Assembly (NCBI GenBank): GCA_965262425.1
Contig: OZ253536.1
Span: forward strand, 1,178,001-1,242,000
Source: CAZOZZ01 sp965262425
GTDB taxonomy: Bacteria; Acidobacteriota; Terriglobia; 20CM-2-55-15
Reading direction: 5' to 3'
Length of the DNA stretch: 64,000 nt
Shown here: positions 1 to 9,559 of the stretch, piece by piece
Numbering within the stretch: position 1 is the first letter of the stretch
How the letters are laid out: each line of letters opens with the position of its first letter
The notes under the pieces: model-generated
The model's input: only the letters and a program-made list of their open reading frames with translations
Database searches by the model: none
What the model was told of the DNA's origin: nothing
Program-made: the position numbers and the translations under genes

Positions 1-405
1 GGTCGGACGTTTCCGGAAAGCGGTGTGGACACCGGATTCCACCGGGCGTCCCACCACGGGGAAAACGAGCAGCGGATCACGGCCTTTTCGGAAATCAACA
101 AGTACCACGTCAGCACGATGGCTTATTTTGCCGAGAAGCTCAAAGAGACGCCGGACGGGGACGGCACTCTGCTCGACAACATCCTGATCCTGTACGGATC
201 TCCGATGGGGGACTCGAACCTGCACAACCACAAGCGGGTGCCGTTGATGCTGCTGGGACATGCCGGAGGCCGGGTGAAAGGCGGCCAGCATTTCATCCTG
301 CCGGACGGGTCGCCTTCGGCGAACCTGCATCTGAGTGTGTTGCAGCGTCTGGGCTTTGAAGACATGGAAGTATTCGGCGACAGTACGGGTGTGATCGATA
401 TCTAG
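1..405 (+). CDS. DUF1552 family secreted protein, C-terminal part (5' end outside window)
   Basis: The frame is open from the first base and ends in TAG, so only the last 134 residues are present. The sequence (FHRASHHGENEQRITAF, then GDGTLLDNILILYGSPMGD, NLHNHKRVP, GHAGGR) aligns along its whole length with the C-terminus of the complete DUF1552 protein at 5310-6689. DUF1552 proteins are exported, usually through Tat, and are encoded with DUF1592/DUF1588 heme-binding proteins in Acidobacteriota and Planctomycetota. Their biochemical role is not established. An ankyrin gene follows after 16 bases, as in the second cassette, so the two are probably co-transcribed. The family call is secure; the function is unknown. 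Confidence 0.88.
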   Translation, partial: GRTFPESGVDTGFHRASHHGENEQRITAFSEINKYHVSTMAYFAEKLKETPDGDGTLLDNILILYGSPMGDSNLHNHKRVPLMLLGHAGGRVKGGQHFILPDGSPSANLHLSVLQRLGFEDMEVFGDSTGVIDI

Positions 406-421
406 GGAGGAACGATTAAAC

Positions 422-2194
422 ATGTTGCGCAAGAACATCATTTGGGCGGTTTCGCTAAGCTTGGCCGTCGCCCTTTCCGTGACTCTGGTGCTGATCGGAT
501 CGCCGGTCGACACGCGCGTCGCCGATGCGGCGATGATGCGGGACGCCGACGCTGTCCGTGGTCTGATACGGCAGGCGGCCGACGTCAATTCGGCTCAGGG
601 CGACGGCATGACGGCGCTCCATTGGGCGGCATTCAATGGCGACGTGGAACTGGCCCAGCCCCTGCTCTATGCCGGAGCGAACGTGGAGGCGACGACCCGC
701 CTGGGTGCGTATACCCCTCTGTATCTGGCGAGCAAGCACGGTCACGGCAATATCGTCGAGATGCTGCTCGAGGCGGGTTCTAATCCAGAAAAGACGGACG
801 TAAGCGGGATGACTCCGCTGATGATGGCGGCCAGTTCCGGGAATGCGGACCTGGTGACGATGCTGGTCGAAGCCGGAGCGGAGTTGGATGCGATCGAAAC
901 CGAGCGTGGCCAGACCGCGCTTGTTTTCGCCGCGGCGTTCAACCGTCCTGAGGCGATCCGGGTTCTGGCCGAAGCCGGGGCGGACGTCAACAAGGCGAGC
1001 AAACAGATCGAACCTCCTCCCCCGCGTCGTCGACCGGGCCAGAATGGCCAACAGGTGGGACAGACGGGTGGTCGGGGTGGACGAGGCGGACGTGGCGGTC
1101 AGGCGACCGAGGTGGCAGGCAACGAGACTCCCGACGAGCCGACTGAGAAGCCCGAAGACGAGACCGCAGTTCAGACAGAGGACGAGGCCGAAGACGAAAC
1201 CGAGGGAGACGAAGAGGCCAAGAAGGACGACGAAGAGCCGGAGCTCTCGACCGAGAAAGGACGGAATCCCAAAGGGAAGCTCACCCCGTTGATGTATGCC
1301 TCTCGCGATGGGAATTTCGAGGCGGTGGAGACGCTCGTGGAACTGGAGGCGGATCTGGACGCCGTCAACGCCGACAACAGCACGGCGCTGCTTCTGGCGA
1401 CGATCAACGGCCATTTCGACATCGCCAGGCATCTTGTCGAAAGTGGGGCGGACGTGACCACGGCGAGTGTCGACGGTGCCACTCCCTTGTACGGTGTCCT
1501 TCGAATGCAGTGGACGCTGCGAACGAACCGACCCCAGCCGACGACCTTCTACGAGAAAACGCCGTATCTCGAGTTGATGCAGCTCATGCTCGACCGAGGC
1601 GCCGATCCCAACGCCCGTTTGCGGAAGAACCTCTGGTACATCGGTTACAACTTCCCCCTCGAAAGGAACAACTCCTCTGGGACCACGCCTTTCTGGAAGG
1701 CTGCGGCCGTCGGCGATCTTACCGGCATGCGTCTGCTGATCGAACACGGCGCCGACCCGGCCATCGCCAGCATCGAAGGCATCACACCGCTGCTTATCGC
1801 CTCGGGCGCGGGCTTTCACGGCAACGACGCCCTGACGACGCCCCTGGGCCGGATGCCGGCCCTCAGGTACCTGGTGGAAGAGCTGGGGGCTGACGTGAAC
1901 GAGGTCGACACGGGTCCGCCTCCCAACCCGAACGCCGATCAGAACAATCAATTCCGAAGAAGGCGGAATCGAGGCGGTCGCTCGGCACTGCACAATGCCG
2001 CGGGTCGAGGGGACACCGAAATGATTCTCTACCTGGTGTCGAAAGGCGCCAATCTGGAAGCGATTACAAAAAGCGGCCAGACGATTGCGGATATGGCGAA
2101 CGGCTCCCGACAGCGGGTGCAGCCCTATGCCGATACCCTGGCGCTGCTGGATTTGATGGGGGCCAGGAACAACCATAAATGCGTCTCCTGTTGA
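422..2194 (+). CDS. Exported ankyrin-repeat protein with charged, Gly/Arg-rich linker
   Basis: This 590-residue protein starts at an ATG preceded by GGGAGGAA. Residues 5-28 form a hydrophobic export signal or anchor. Two ankyrin blocks follow, at about 35-195 and 285-575, with repeats such as GMTALHWAAFNGD, AYTPLYLASKHGH and GMTPLMMAASSGN. They are separated by an 80-residue linker that is first RGGRGGRGG and then strongly acidic. The chain ends in HKCVSC, a terminal pattern shared with its paralogue at 3554-5284. Ankyrin repeats bind proteins; in this setting the partner is probably one of the exported DUF1552/DUF1592 proteins, which is inference. It follows the DUF1552 gene closely and precedes another exported protein. 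Confidence 0.85.
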   Translation: MLRKNIIWAVSLSLAVALSVTLVLIGSPVDTRVADAAMMRDADAVRGLIRQAADVNSAQGDGMTALHWAAFNGDVELAQPLLYAGANVEATTRLGAYTPLYLASKHGHGNIVEMLLEAGSNPEKTDVSGMTPLMMAASSGNADLVTMLVEAGAELDAIETERGQTALVFAAAFNRPEAIRVLAEAGADVNKASKQIEPPPPRRRPGQNGQQVGQTGGRGGRGGRGGQATEVAGNETPDEPTEKPEDETAVQTEDEAEDETEGDEEAKKDDEEPELSTEKGRNPKGKLTPLMYASRDGNFEAVETLVELEADLDAVNADNSTALLLATINGHFDIARHLVESGADVTTASVDGATPLYGVLRMQWTLRTNRPQPTTFYEKTPYLELMQLMLDRGADPNARLRKNLWYIGYNFPLERNNSSGTTPFWKAAAVGDLTGMRLLIEHGADPAIASIEGITPLLIASGAGFHGNDALTTPLGRMPALRYLVEELGADVNEVDTGPPPNPNADQNNQFRRRRNRGGRSALHNAAGRGDTEMILYLVSKGANLEAITKSGQTIADMANGSRQRVQPYADTLALLDLMGARNNHKCVSC

Positions 2195-2268
2195 GTGCGG
2201 GACCGCGGTGAAACCGATCGACAAGGTGGCCCTCAGGCCGCCTTTTCGTTTTTCTTTGAAGAGTTTTC

Positions 2269-3468
2269 ATGAAAATACGAGCTAACAGATCCATCCTCTT
2301 GACCCTCCTTTTGCTGTTCGGGGGCTTTGCGCTGGCCCAACAACGGGACATCGTCGGTCTGACCGACTATCCCGTTCCCTCCTGGCCCGCCGAGGGCATC
2401 GACCCGGAACCGGGCGTGATGCCCCCCGAGCACAGCGAGGACTACGTATTCGTCGATATCGCCAACAACGAATTCGTTGTGGCGTATCCGGTAGCTCTCG
2501 AAGAAGAGGAGGAAGAAGAAGAGGAGGAAGAGCCACAGCAACAGGCCCAGCAGCAACAGCAACAACAGGGACAGCAGCAGGCGAGAGGACGGGGGCGTGG
2601 CCGGGGTGGTCAGCAGGTCCAGCAGCAGGCAGGAGGTCGGGGACGAGGGCGCGGCCGCGGTGGGCAGCAACAGCAAGCTGAACCTGAGGCGGAACCCGAA
2701 GAAGAAGAACCGGAAGAGGAAGTGCCGGTTCCGTTGAAGATCACTCGATACGAGTTGCTGCGGAACGTCGAGCCGGACATCCATGTCGCGATCACGGCGC
2801 TCGACGGGAACAGATACCGATACGCCTACACTCTCGCCAACGGCCCGGCTGCCAAACAGTCCATCGACCAATGGGCCATGGTGTTGCCCGAACAGTCCGG
2901 CGCGGCGACGATCCAGCATCCCGAAGGTTGGTTCGGGATCGTTCAACCGAACAGGTCGTTCAAACTCAAGGACCCGGACTGGATCGCGAACGGTTCCGGC
3001 GCGCTGTGGTCGTTCCAACTGCCTGAGGAAGTTGTTGAACCGGGCGATGTGACGACCGGATTCGACGTGGAGAGCGCATTGCGGCCCGGATTCACGGTCG
3101 GGTTTTTCCGGCAGGCGGAGTCGGTTGGCGCCAAGGTCGCCACGTCCGGTTACGTTCCTGAAGTGGTTAAGGAACAGATGGACCGGCTACTCGTGTTTGA
3201 GTACAACAGCAAGACGGTTCTGATGATTGGCCCGAAATTCGATCAGGGCGTCGACGCACACGCCATCGCCGAGGATTTCATCCAGGGGATCTTCACGCTG
3301 ACCCGGATAGGTGTGCTCAACCTGAATTCCGACTTCGTCCGCACCACACTGGACGAGTTGACCGGCGTCGAGCCTGGTTCCTCTTCCGTCCGGCTTACAG
3401 CCGAGGCCGTCACACGCGTCGAGACGGAAGTTCTGAATGCGTTGAAGGCCAGTCTCGGAATCGACTAA
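2269..3468 (+). CDS. Secreted protein of unknown function with Glu/Gln/RG low-complexity segment
   Basis: The protein has 399 residues. Residues 1-23 form a clear signal peptide (MKIRANRSILLTLLLLFGGF followed by ALAQ). Residues 75-150 form a low-complexity block: a run of 11 glutamates, then Gln-rich stretches, then repeated RGRGRGG, then another acidic patch. The remaining 245 residues look globular, with no family I recognise. It lies 74 bases after the ankyrin gene on the same strand and probably belongs to that transcription unit. The acidic and RG segments echo the linker of its neighbour, so the two may share a surface environment or partner; that is speculation. No second copy accompanies the right-hand cassette. 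Confidence 0.75.
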   Translation: MKIRANRSILLTLLLLFGGFALAQQRDIVGLTDYPVPSWPAEGIDPEPGVMPPEHSEDYVFVDIANNEFVVAYPVALEEEEEEEEEEEPQQQAQQQQQQQGQQQARGRGRGRGGQQVQQQAGGRGRGRGRGGQQQQAEPEAEPEEEEPEEEVPVPLKITRYELLRNVEPDIHVAITALDGNRYRYAYTLANGPAAKQSIDQWAMVLPEQSGAATIQHPEGWFGIVQPNRSFKLKDPDWIANGSGALWSFQLPEEVVEPGDVTTGFDVESALRPGFTVGFFRQAESVGAKVATSGYVPEVVKEQMDRLLVFEYNSKTVLMIGPKFDQGVDAHAIAEDFIQGIFTLTRIGVLNLNSDFVRTTLDELTGVEPGSSSVRLTAEAVTRVETEVLNALKASLGID

Positions 3469-3482
3469 CGACGTTTCTCCGT

Positions 3483-3503
3483 GGCGGCCGAAATTCGGCC
3501 GCC
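3483..3503. terminator. Perfect hairpin between convergent genes
   Basis: GGCGGCCGA and TCGGCCGCC form a 9-bp GC-rich stem around a 3-base loop. It lies between the stop codons of two convergent genes. There is no strong T-run on either side, so termination is inferred from position and stem strength only. Confidence 0.5.
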
Positions 3504-3553
3504 CTGTCCTATCAGTGTCGCCTCAAGAAAACACGAAAAGACGCTCTCGTTCC

Positions 3554-5284
3554 CTAGCAACTCACACACTTGTGCGTGTTCTTCGAACCCAGTAAATCCA
3601 GCAGCGCGACCGTCGCGGGATAGGGCTGAACCCGCTGCCTGTACCCGTTTGCCATGTCGGTTATCGTTTGGCCGTTCTTTGAAACCGCATCCAGGCGGCC
3701 GCCTTTTGAAACCAGATACATGATCATCTCGTTGTCGCCCCTGGATGCGGCGTTGTGGAGTGCGGTGAAGCCTCCAGCCGGCCGTTGGGGGCGATTGGGA
3801 TCCGCATCGGGATTCGGAGGCGGCTCGTGGTCCGCCTCGTTCACGTCGGCGCCGAGTTCTTCGATCAGGTACTTGACGGCCGGCAGGCGGCCGTAAGGTG
3901 TGGTCACTTCGTCGTTTCCGTGATAGCCGGCACCGGCGGCCGTCAGCAGCGGCGTTATTCCGCTGATGCTGGCGAGGGACGGATCCGCACCGCGTTCGAT
4001 AAGCAGACGCATTCCGTCCAGGTCGCCCACGGCCGCGCACTTCCAGAATGCCGTAATCGCCGAGGCGTTGGTCCTTTCCTTTTGAGCTCCTCCCGGGGCG
4101 ATGTACCAGAGGTCCTTCTTCAAGCGGGCGTTCGGGTCGGCGCCCCGGTCGAGCAGGAGCGTCATCAAGTCCAGATAATGGGTTTTCTCGAATTTGGTCA
4201 TGGGTTGAGGGTGGAAAGTCAGTCGAGCCCACTGAATGTTGACGATCGCAAACAGAGGAGTGGCGCCGTCCATGCTGGTGATCGTCACGTCCGCCCCCTC
4301 CTCGACGAGATACCTGGCGATGTCAAATTGACCGTTGATGGAGGCCAGAAGCAGCGCGGTGCTCTGGTCGGCGTTAACGGCGTCCAGATCTGCTCCTGCT
4401 TCCACCAGGGCTTCGACTGCGAGAGCACGGCCGTCGCGTGCCGCATACATCAGAGCCGTTAGCTCGCCCTTGGGGTTCCCACCCTTCGTGGTGACGAATT
4501 CCGGTTGTTCCTTTTCCTTTTCGGCTTCATCTACATCCGTTTCTTCGTTCTCGTTTTCTGCCTTTTCGGTCTGCGTTTCGTTCCCGCCGGCCTGGGCGCC
4601 CTGTCGTTCCTGCTGGGCGGTGCGGCCACCCTGGGTCGCCTGACCACCCTGACCGCCCTGCTGGTTCCGCTGGGGACGTCTTCTCCTCTCCAGAGGTTCG
4701 ATGAACTTGCTGCCCATGTCGATGTCGGCGCCATGTTCGAGCAACATCCGGATCGCGTCGGGACGATCGTACGCCGCGGCAAAGATCAGGGGTGTCTGTC
4801 CACGCCCGGTTTCAGCCGCGTTCACATCCGCTCCTGCTTCGATGAGCATCCGCACCGAATCCGCGTCGCCGGAGCTGGCGGACATCATGAGAGCGGATAT
4901 GCCCCCTGATGCGGCCTGCTTCGGATCCGCCCCCGAGGCGAGAAGCGCCTCGACAACTGCGGTGTGACCGCTCCTGGCTGCAAGAAACAGCGGCGTGTAT
5001 GCGCCGAGTCGGGTTGTGGCACCCACGTTGGCTCCGGCGTAGAGCAACAGTTGGATCATGTCCGCGTGGTCGTTTAACGCTGCCCAGTGCAGTGCCGTCA
5101 TTCCATCGCCCTGTGCCGAATTGACGTCTGCTGCACCACGCAAAAGGGACCGTACGGTTTCCGTGTCCCCGGCCATGGCCGCATCGGCGACCCGTGTGTC
5201 GACCTGGGCCCCGATGATCAAGACCCCGGTGCACAGCACGCCGAGCAATCCCCACTTGAACCGGCCGATGATGTTGGTCCGCAT
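3554..5284 (-). CDS. Exported ankyrin-repeat protein (paralogue of the first)
   Basis: The start is the ATG at 5284, preceded by GGAGGA at good spacing; a longer in-frame reading would overlap the upstream DUF1552 gene. That gives 576 residues. An N-terminal hydrophobic segment (about 8-24) is followed by two ankyrin blocks (GMTALHWAALNDH, AYTPLFLAARSGH, ELTALMYAARDGR, GFTALHNAASRGD) around a Gln/Gly-rich then acidic linker. It ends in NTHKCVSC, nearly the same as the other ankyrin protein, and the two align over their full length. It lies 25 bases after the DUF1552 gene, so the gene order matches the left cassette but on the opposite strand. Its role is presumably as a binding partner of those exported proteins. 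Confidence 0.86.
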   Translation of the reverse strand: MRTNIIGRFKWGLLGVLCTGVLIIGAQVDTRVADAAMAGDTETVRSLLRGAADVNSAQGDGMTALHWAALNDHADMIQLLLYAGANVGATTRLGAYTPLFLAARSGHTAVVEALLASGADPKQAASGGISALMMSASSGDADSVRMLIEAGADVNAAETGRGQTPLIFAAAYDRPDAIRMLLEHGADIDMGSKFIEPLERRRRPQRNQQGGQGGQATQGGRTAQQERQGAQAGGNETQTEKAENENEETDVDEAEKEKEQPEFVTTKGGNPKGELTALMYAARDGRALAVEALVEAGADLDAVNADQSTALLLASINGQFDIARYLVEEGADVTITSMDGATPLFAIVNIQWARLTFHPQPMTKFEKTHYLDLMTLLLDRGADPNARLKKDLWYIAPGGAQKERTNASAITAFWKCAAVGDLDGMRLLIERGADPSLASISGITPLLTAAGAGYHGNDEVTTPYGRLPAVKYLIEELGADVNEADHEPPPNPDADPNRPQRPAGGFTALHNAASRGDNEMIMYLVSKGGRLDAVSKNGQTITDMANGYRQRVQPYPATVALLDLLGSKNTHKCVSC

Positions 5285-5309
5285 AAAGAAGTTCCTCCGG
5301 AAATAGCCG

Positions 5310-6689
5310 CTAAATGTCGAGTTCTCCCGTGCTGTCGGCGAAGCTGGACATTTCGTCGAAGCCGAGCTTGTGCAGCAGGGCCAGGTACATATTGGCCGAG
5401 GGCGTCCCATCCGGCGCGATGACGTGGAGACCGCCCTTGAGGCGTCCACCGGCGTGGCCAACCAGCGCCAACGGCACCCGTTTGTGATTGTGAAGGTTCC
5501 CGTTCCCCATCGGCGATCCGTAGAGAATCATCGCGCTATCCAGAAGGGTGCCGTCCCCATCCGGGGTCTTCTGGAGTTTGTCGACGAAATAGGACAACAC
5601 CGACACGTGGTACGTGTTGATCTGGGCGAAGGTCGTGATCCGCTGCGGATTCTCTCCGTGATGCGAGGCGCCGTGGAAGGAGCCTTCATAACCGCTCTCG
5701 GGGAAAGTCCGGCCTGTCGCGTCACGGCTCAGCTTGAACGACGTCACGCGAGTCGTGTCGCTGGCGAAAGCCAGCACCTGCAGGTCCATCATGAGCTTGA
5801 CATGTTCATCAAAGGAATCGGGTACTCCCATGGGCGCAACGGGCATCTCTCGCACATCACCGCTCGCATTCTTTTCCTCGATCCGGGCGATACGGCGTTC
5901 GATTTCGCGAACGTTCTCCAGGTGCTCGTCGAGTCGGTTGCGGTCGGTGGGGCTCAGTTGGGACTTGAGTTCCGCCACGCGGTGGGTGACCCAGTCCAGA
6001 ATACTGCGATCGGTGTTCCTCCGAACGGCTCGCTCCTCGAGTGATCCGCCGACGCCAAAGAGCTGGTCGAATATCATGCGGGGGTCGCGTAGCATCGGAA
6101 GCGGTCGTGTCGGGGTCGCCCAACTGATTGAATCGGTGTAGACACAGGAATATCCGTACTCGCATCCGCCTGCCTGGTCCACGCTCTCGATGGCCATCTG
6201 GATTGACGGCAGCGGCGTGTCCTGGCCGAACCGTTGGGCGTAAAGCTGATCGAACGACACGTCGGCCCGGACGTCCGAGCTTTGGGTTTGACGCGGGTGA
6301 GACTGCGTCAGGAACACGGCGCTCGAGCGGAAATGGTCGCCGCCGATCTCCTTGACCTCCCACGCCTCGGCGCCTCTCATGTCCGTGTTGCTGACGATCG
6401 TGAGGTAGTCTCTCCACGGTTCGAGCGGGAGCAGGCTGCTTGGGGTGAGGTCGAAATCCGGGCCCGCCTCGGCCGGAGACCAGAGGTTCTGCTCGGCGCC
6501 CCATCGGGTGGCGCCCCCGGAACCATGAACCATTTCCAGGCATGCCAGGCGAACAGGCTTGTCCCTCGACGCTGTGTCCTGGGGCCCGGCCAGCGCGGGC
6601 GTCATGGACTCCAGCAACGGCAAGCTTACCACCGCGCCCATGCCCTGGAGCATCGTGCGGCGAGAGATGTGTTTCTTCGTGATGAACAT
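5310..6689 (-). CDS. DUF1552 family Tat-exported protein
   Basis: This full-length 459-residue protein carries a twin-arginine signal at residues 10-35 (SRRTMLQGMGAVVSLPLLES), which indicates folded export across the inner membrane. The body has the conserved DUF1552 blocks, including HGSGGATRWG near residue 55, SFHGASHHGEN, GDGTLLDSAMILYGSPMG and NLHNHKRVPLALVGHAGGR near the C-terminus. Family members sit beside DUF1592/DUF1588/DUF1585 proteins in predicted two-component exported systems, with no confirmed reaction. The gene is 29 bases downstream of such a protein and 25 bases upstream of an ankyrin gene, all on the minus strand, which indicates an operon. Its C-terminal 134 residues match the partial gene at the window start. 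Confidence 0.92.
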   Translation of the reverse strand: MFITKKHISRRTMLQGMGAVVSLPLLESMTPALAGPQDTASRDKPVRLACLEMVHGSGGATRWGAEQNLWSPAEAGPDFDLTPSSLLPLEPWRDYLTIVSNTDMRGAEAWEVKEIGGDHFRSSAVFLTQSHPRQTQSSDVRADVSFDQLYAQRFGQDTPLPSIQMAIESVDQAGGCEYGYSCVYTDSISWATPTRPLPMLRDPRMIFDQLFGVGGSLEERAVRRNTDRSILDWVTHRVAELKSQLSPTDRNRLDEHLENVREIERRIARIEEKNASGDVREMPVAPMGVPDSFDEHVKLMMDLQVLAFASDTTRVTSFKLSRDATGRTFPESGYEGSFHGASHHGENPQRITTFAQINTYHVSVLSYFVDKLQKTPDGDGTLLDSAMILYGSPMGNGNLHNHKRVPLALVGHAGGRLKGGLHVIAPDGTPSANMYLALLHKLGFDEMSSFADSTGELDI

Positions 6690-6718
6690 CCTTCCTCCCT
6701 GGTGGAATCTTCTTCCGG

Positions 6719-9184
6719 CTACTTCTGTTTCCCTGCTTCCGTCACCGGTTCTTCCGCTCGGCTCATCCGAAACGCCGGGCTTTTTACAATACCCAGAACC
6801 AGCGAGGAGAAACGGTTGTCATTGGCGGCTGCTTCGTCGGTGATAGACCGAATCGCCGGCATGTCGAAGTGTTCAACACGTCGGCCGATCGCAAACGCCA
6901 GCAGATTTTCCGTCAGCGTGTTGATGAATGCGTCGGAGTACTTCAGGATCGCGTCGCGGAGGCTGGCCGGCCCATCCAGCGGCGTTCCGTCATAGAGTTC
7001 GGTTGTCGCATCGATCGGTATGCCGCCGGTATGAATTCGAACCCCGGCCGAGCTGATCGCGTAGGTCTTGTCCAGGACCCTCCATTCGCCCGTGACATCG
7101 AAGTTCTCCAGGGCCAGACCCAGCGGATCGATCATCCGATGACAGGAGTTGCAAACCGGGTTTGCGCGGTGCATCTCCATCCGTTCGCGCACCGGCAGGA
7201 CCTTGCCCGAGGTTATAGCTTCGGTTTCATCGAGACTCGGCACGACCGGAGGCGGAGCCGGCGGCGGCGTACCCAGCAGGACTCCCAGAACCCATTTGCC
7301 ACGGAGCACCGGAGAGGTTCTCTCGGCATTCGACGTCAGCGCCAGGATCGCGGCTTTACCCAGAAGGCCCCGGCGGAAGTCTTCCGTGACCGACACCTTT
7401 CGGAAGCGATCCCCCCGGACGTTCGGTATCCCGTAATGAGTGGCCACGCGCTCGTTGACGAAGGTGTGGTCGGCGGTAATCAGGTCCAGGACGTTTCGGT
7501 CTTCGCGCACGATGCTGTCGAAGAACAGTTCTGTCTCCCGGGTCAGCGCCTGTGCCAGCGTATGGTCGTATTGCGGGTAGTAATACGGTTCCGGATGGAA
7601 ATTGTCGAGGTCGGGCAGGTGCAACCAGAGGTTCGCGAATTTGGCCGAAAGCCAGATCGAACTCGGGTCTCGGAGCATGCGGCGAACCTCGGTCTCGAGC
7701 ACAACCGGATCTCCGAGCTGTTCCCTCGCAGCAAGATCTATCAGTTTGTCATCCGGAGGTTTGCCCCACAGGAAGTACGACAGGCGGGACGCGACTGCCA
7801 GGTCGCCGATATAGTAGTCTTCGCCCGGCTCGGTACCCTCCGGAAAAGGTTCGAACTTGAACACGAAATCCGGGCTTGTCAACATCGCCTGCATCGCTTC
7901 GCGGATTCCCGACTCGAAGTCTCTGTTCCTGTCGCGGCCCTGCTCGTAGAAGAGCATCAGGCCTTCCATGTCTTCCTCCGACACCGGCCTCCTGTAGGCC
8001 AGCCGGGCCAGCCAGCTGATGATCTCCATGGCGCACGGGATTTCCTCTTCCGGTCCGAGTGGCCGGCAGGTGAACACACTTCGACGCGGAGGCGAGTCGG
8101 AAACTCCCGACACATTGCGGGGGCCGTTGATCTCGAATTCCCGAATGTGAGGATAGACGGTCAACTCGCGACCGTCGCCCGAGTCGGTGTCAATCAGCGT
8201 GTGTTGTATTTCTGCCATGTCGTCGGCAACGATGAGTGTCTGTTTCTTCAAGAAGGCCGCCGTCACACGGTGCGGGCCGGCTTTCACGAAGACGGGGCCG
8301 GTGGCGAGGTTGAGTCCACTGATGGATCCCGATTCGGACAGATTTGCCGGGACCGGCACGAGCGCGACACGCTCGCCGTCGATAGAGACCTCGATTTCCT
8401 CGTCCTTCGTGTTGCCGAACAGGCTTCCTGTCGGGGTTCCGTGCAGCATCGATCGGAAGCTGTACTCTCCGTCGGCAGGGAAGTTGTGCATGAGCGAGAG
8501 GCCGCCTCGTGTTCCAAACGGAGCGCCTGGCACCCGCCGGAGCTGCGAACCCGTTCGGTTGACCTGGAACACCACGGAAGAGGGATCCGCTTTCGGATCG
8601 CCCAACGCCTCGCGCATGATCTGTCCGGCCGCACGCATGTATCCTTCCATCAGCGAAGCCGAAAACGTCTGCGAGTCGGCGATGTTGTCCAGTCCCTCGC
8701 TCAGGGAATCGGCCGGAAGAAACTTGGCCACATCCACATCGATCCCGAGCAGGGCTCGGATCGAATTGGCATACTCGTCTCGTGTGAGACGCTGGAACGG
8801 CCGCGTGCCTGGATTCGGCCTGGCTGAGGCGGCTCGATCGACGGTTGCCGCCAGCGACGCCGCGAATGCTTCGATGTCTGCGGTACCCGGACGAATTTCA
8901 CCGGCCGGAGGCATCAACCCGGTCTTCAGTTTCCGTATGACTTTCTCGGCGAGCTGTGCGTTCTGTTCCGGATGTTCGAGATCGAGGCTCGTCAGGGTCA
9001 TTTCGCCAAACCTGTCGTTGTCGTTGTGACAGCCGGCACAGTAATCGGCGACGAGTGTGCGCTGCTGATCGAGCGACAGGAGGGTTGGGGTTTGGGCCTG
9101 TGCCTCGGCCAGGCCCATGCCGGCTGAGGTCAGGGCCAGGCACACCAGTGTGCCGCCGAGAATCACAAGCCTGTGGTAGGTCAT
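6719..9184 (-). CDS. DUF1592/DUF1588-type exported protein with c-type heme motif
   Basis: The protein has 821 residues with an N-terminal signal peptide (about 1-31). A CAGCH motif at residues 49-53 matches covalent c-heme attachment. The body carries the usual DUF1587 (near FQRLTRDEYANSIRALLG), DUF1595, DUF1592, DUF1588 and DUF1585 blocks. A second cysteine motif, CNSCH, lies in the DUF1588 region just before RMIDPLGLALENFD. Such proteins are predicted to be periplasmic electron carriers or oxidoreductases, but their substrate is unknown. It is the first gene of the minus-strand unit with DUF1552 and the ankyrin gene. The second CxxCH may also bind heme; that is inference. Confidence 0.9.
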   Translation of the reverse strand: MTYHRLVILGGTLVCLALTSAGMGLAEAQAQTPTLLSLDQQRTLVADYCAGCHNDNDRFGEMTLTSLDLEHPEQNAQLAEKVIRKLKTGLMPPAGEIRPGTADIEAFAASLAATVDRAASARPNPGTRPFQRLTRDEYANSIRALLGIDVDVAKFLPADSLSEGLDNIADSQTFSASLMEGYMRAAGQIMREALGDPKADPSSVVFQVNRTGSQLRRVPGAPFGTRGGLSLMHNFPADGEYSFRSMLHGTPTGSLFGNTKDEEIEVSIDGERVALVPVPANLSESGSISGLNLATGPVFVKAGPHRVTAAFLKKQTLIVADDMAEIQHTLIDTDSGDGRELTVYPHIREFEINGPRNVSGVSDSPPRRSVFTCRPLGPEEEIPCAMEIISWLARLAYRRPVSEEDMEGLMLFYEQGRDRNRDFESGIREAMQAMLTSPDFVFKFEPFPEGTEPGEDYYIGDLAVASRLSYFLWGKPPDDKLIDLAAREQLGDPVVLETEVRRMLRDPSSIWLSAKFANLWLHLPDLDNFHPEPYYYPQYDHTLAQALTRETELFFDSIVREDRNVLDLITADHTFVNERVATHYGIPNVRGDRFRKVSVTEDFRRGLLGKAAILALTSNAERTSPVLRGKWVLGVLLGTPPPAPPPVVPSLDETEAITSGKVLPVRERMEMHRANPVCNSCHRMIDPLGLALENFDVTGEWRVLDKTYAISSAGVRIHTGGIPIDATTELYDGTPLDGPASLRDAILKYSDAFINTLTENLLAFAIGRRVEHFDMPAIRSITDEAAANDNRFSSLVLGIVKSPAFRMSRAEEPVTEAGKQK

Positions 9185-9559
9185 GCGCCTTGTTTCTCCC
9201 CGGTAGTCGATCGGCGCGTTTCCAAATTTGAAACCGACCCGCTACCACTGCTCTCAGGTTTCGAGATCCGAGTACCAGTTGCGCGTATTTTAATCGTTTC
9301 AGAAATCCAATAGCAAGAAAGGTTTGGAGCCTGTTTCGTGAATTTGGAACGGCGGGTTTGCACTCGGTGTGAGACCCCTGTTTTTCCGGGGCCACTCAGG
9401 CTTATTGAGTGTATGGAACGCGTATACACACTTGCGGGGAATTGAGCGTTCGTTGTTATCTTGATTCAGGCATTTTGTGTCCGGTCTGACGTCAGGTTCA
9501 ATGTCGCCTTCTTGTACACTTGCAATGTTTGGAGGTCTCCAACCGATGGATGTGGGACT

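Noticed and set aside
455..2224. 589-codon open frame on the minus strand of the ankyrin gene
   Set aside because: It is a mirror of a GC-rich coding strand; no domain or start signal, while the plus strand has clear ankyrin repeats.
6869..8827. 652-codon plus-strand frame opposite the DUF1592 gene
   Set aside because: No recognisable domain; the minus strand has CxxCH and DUF1588 motifs. A shadow frame.
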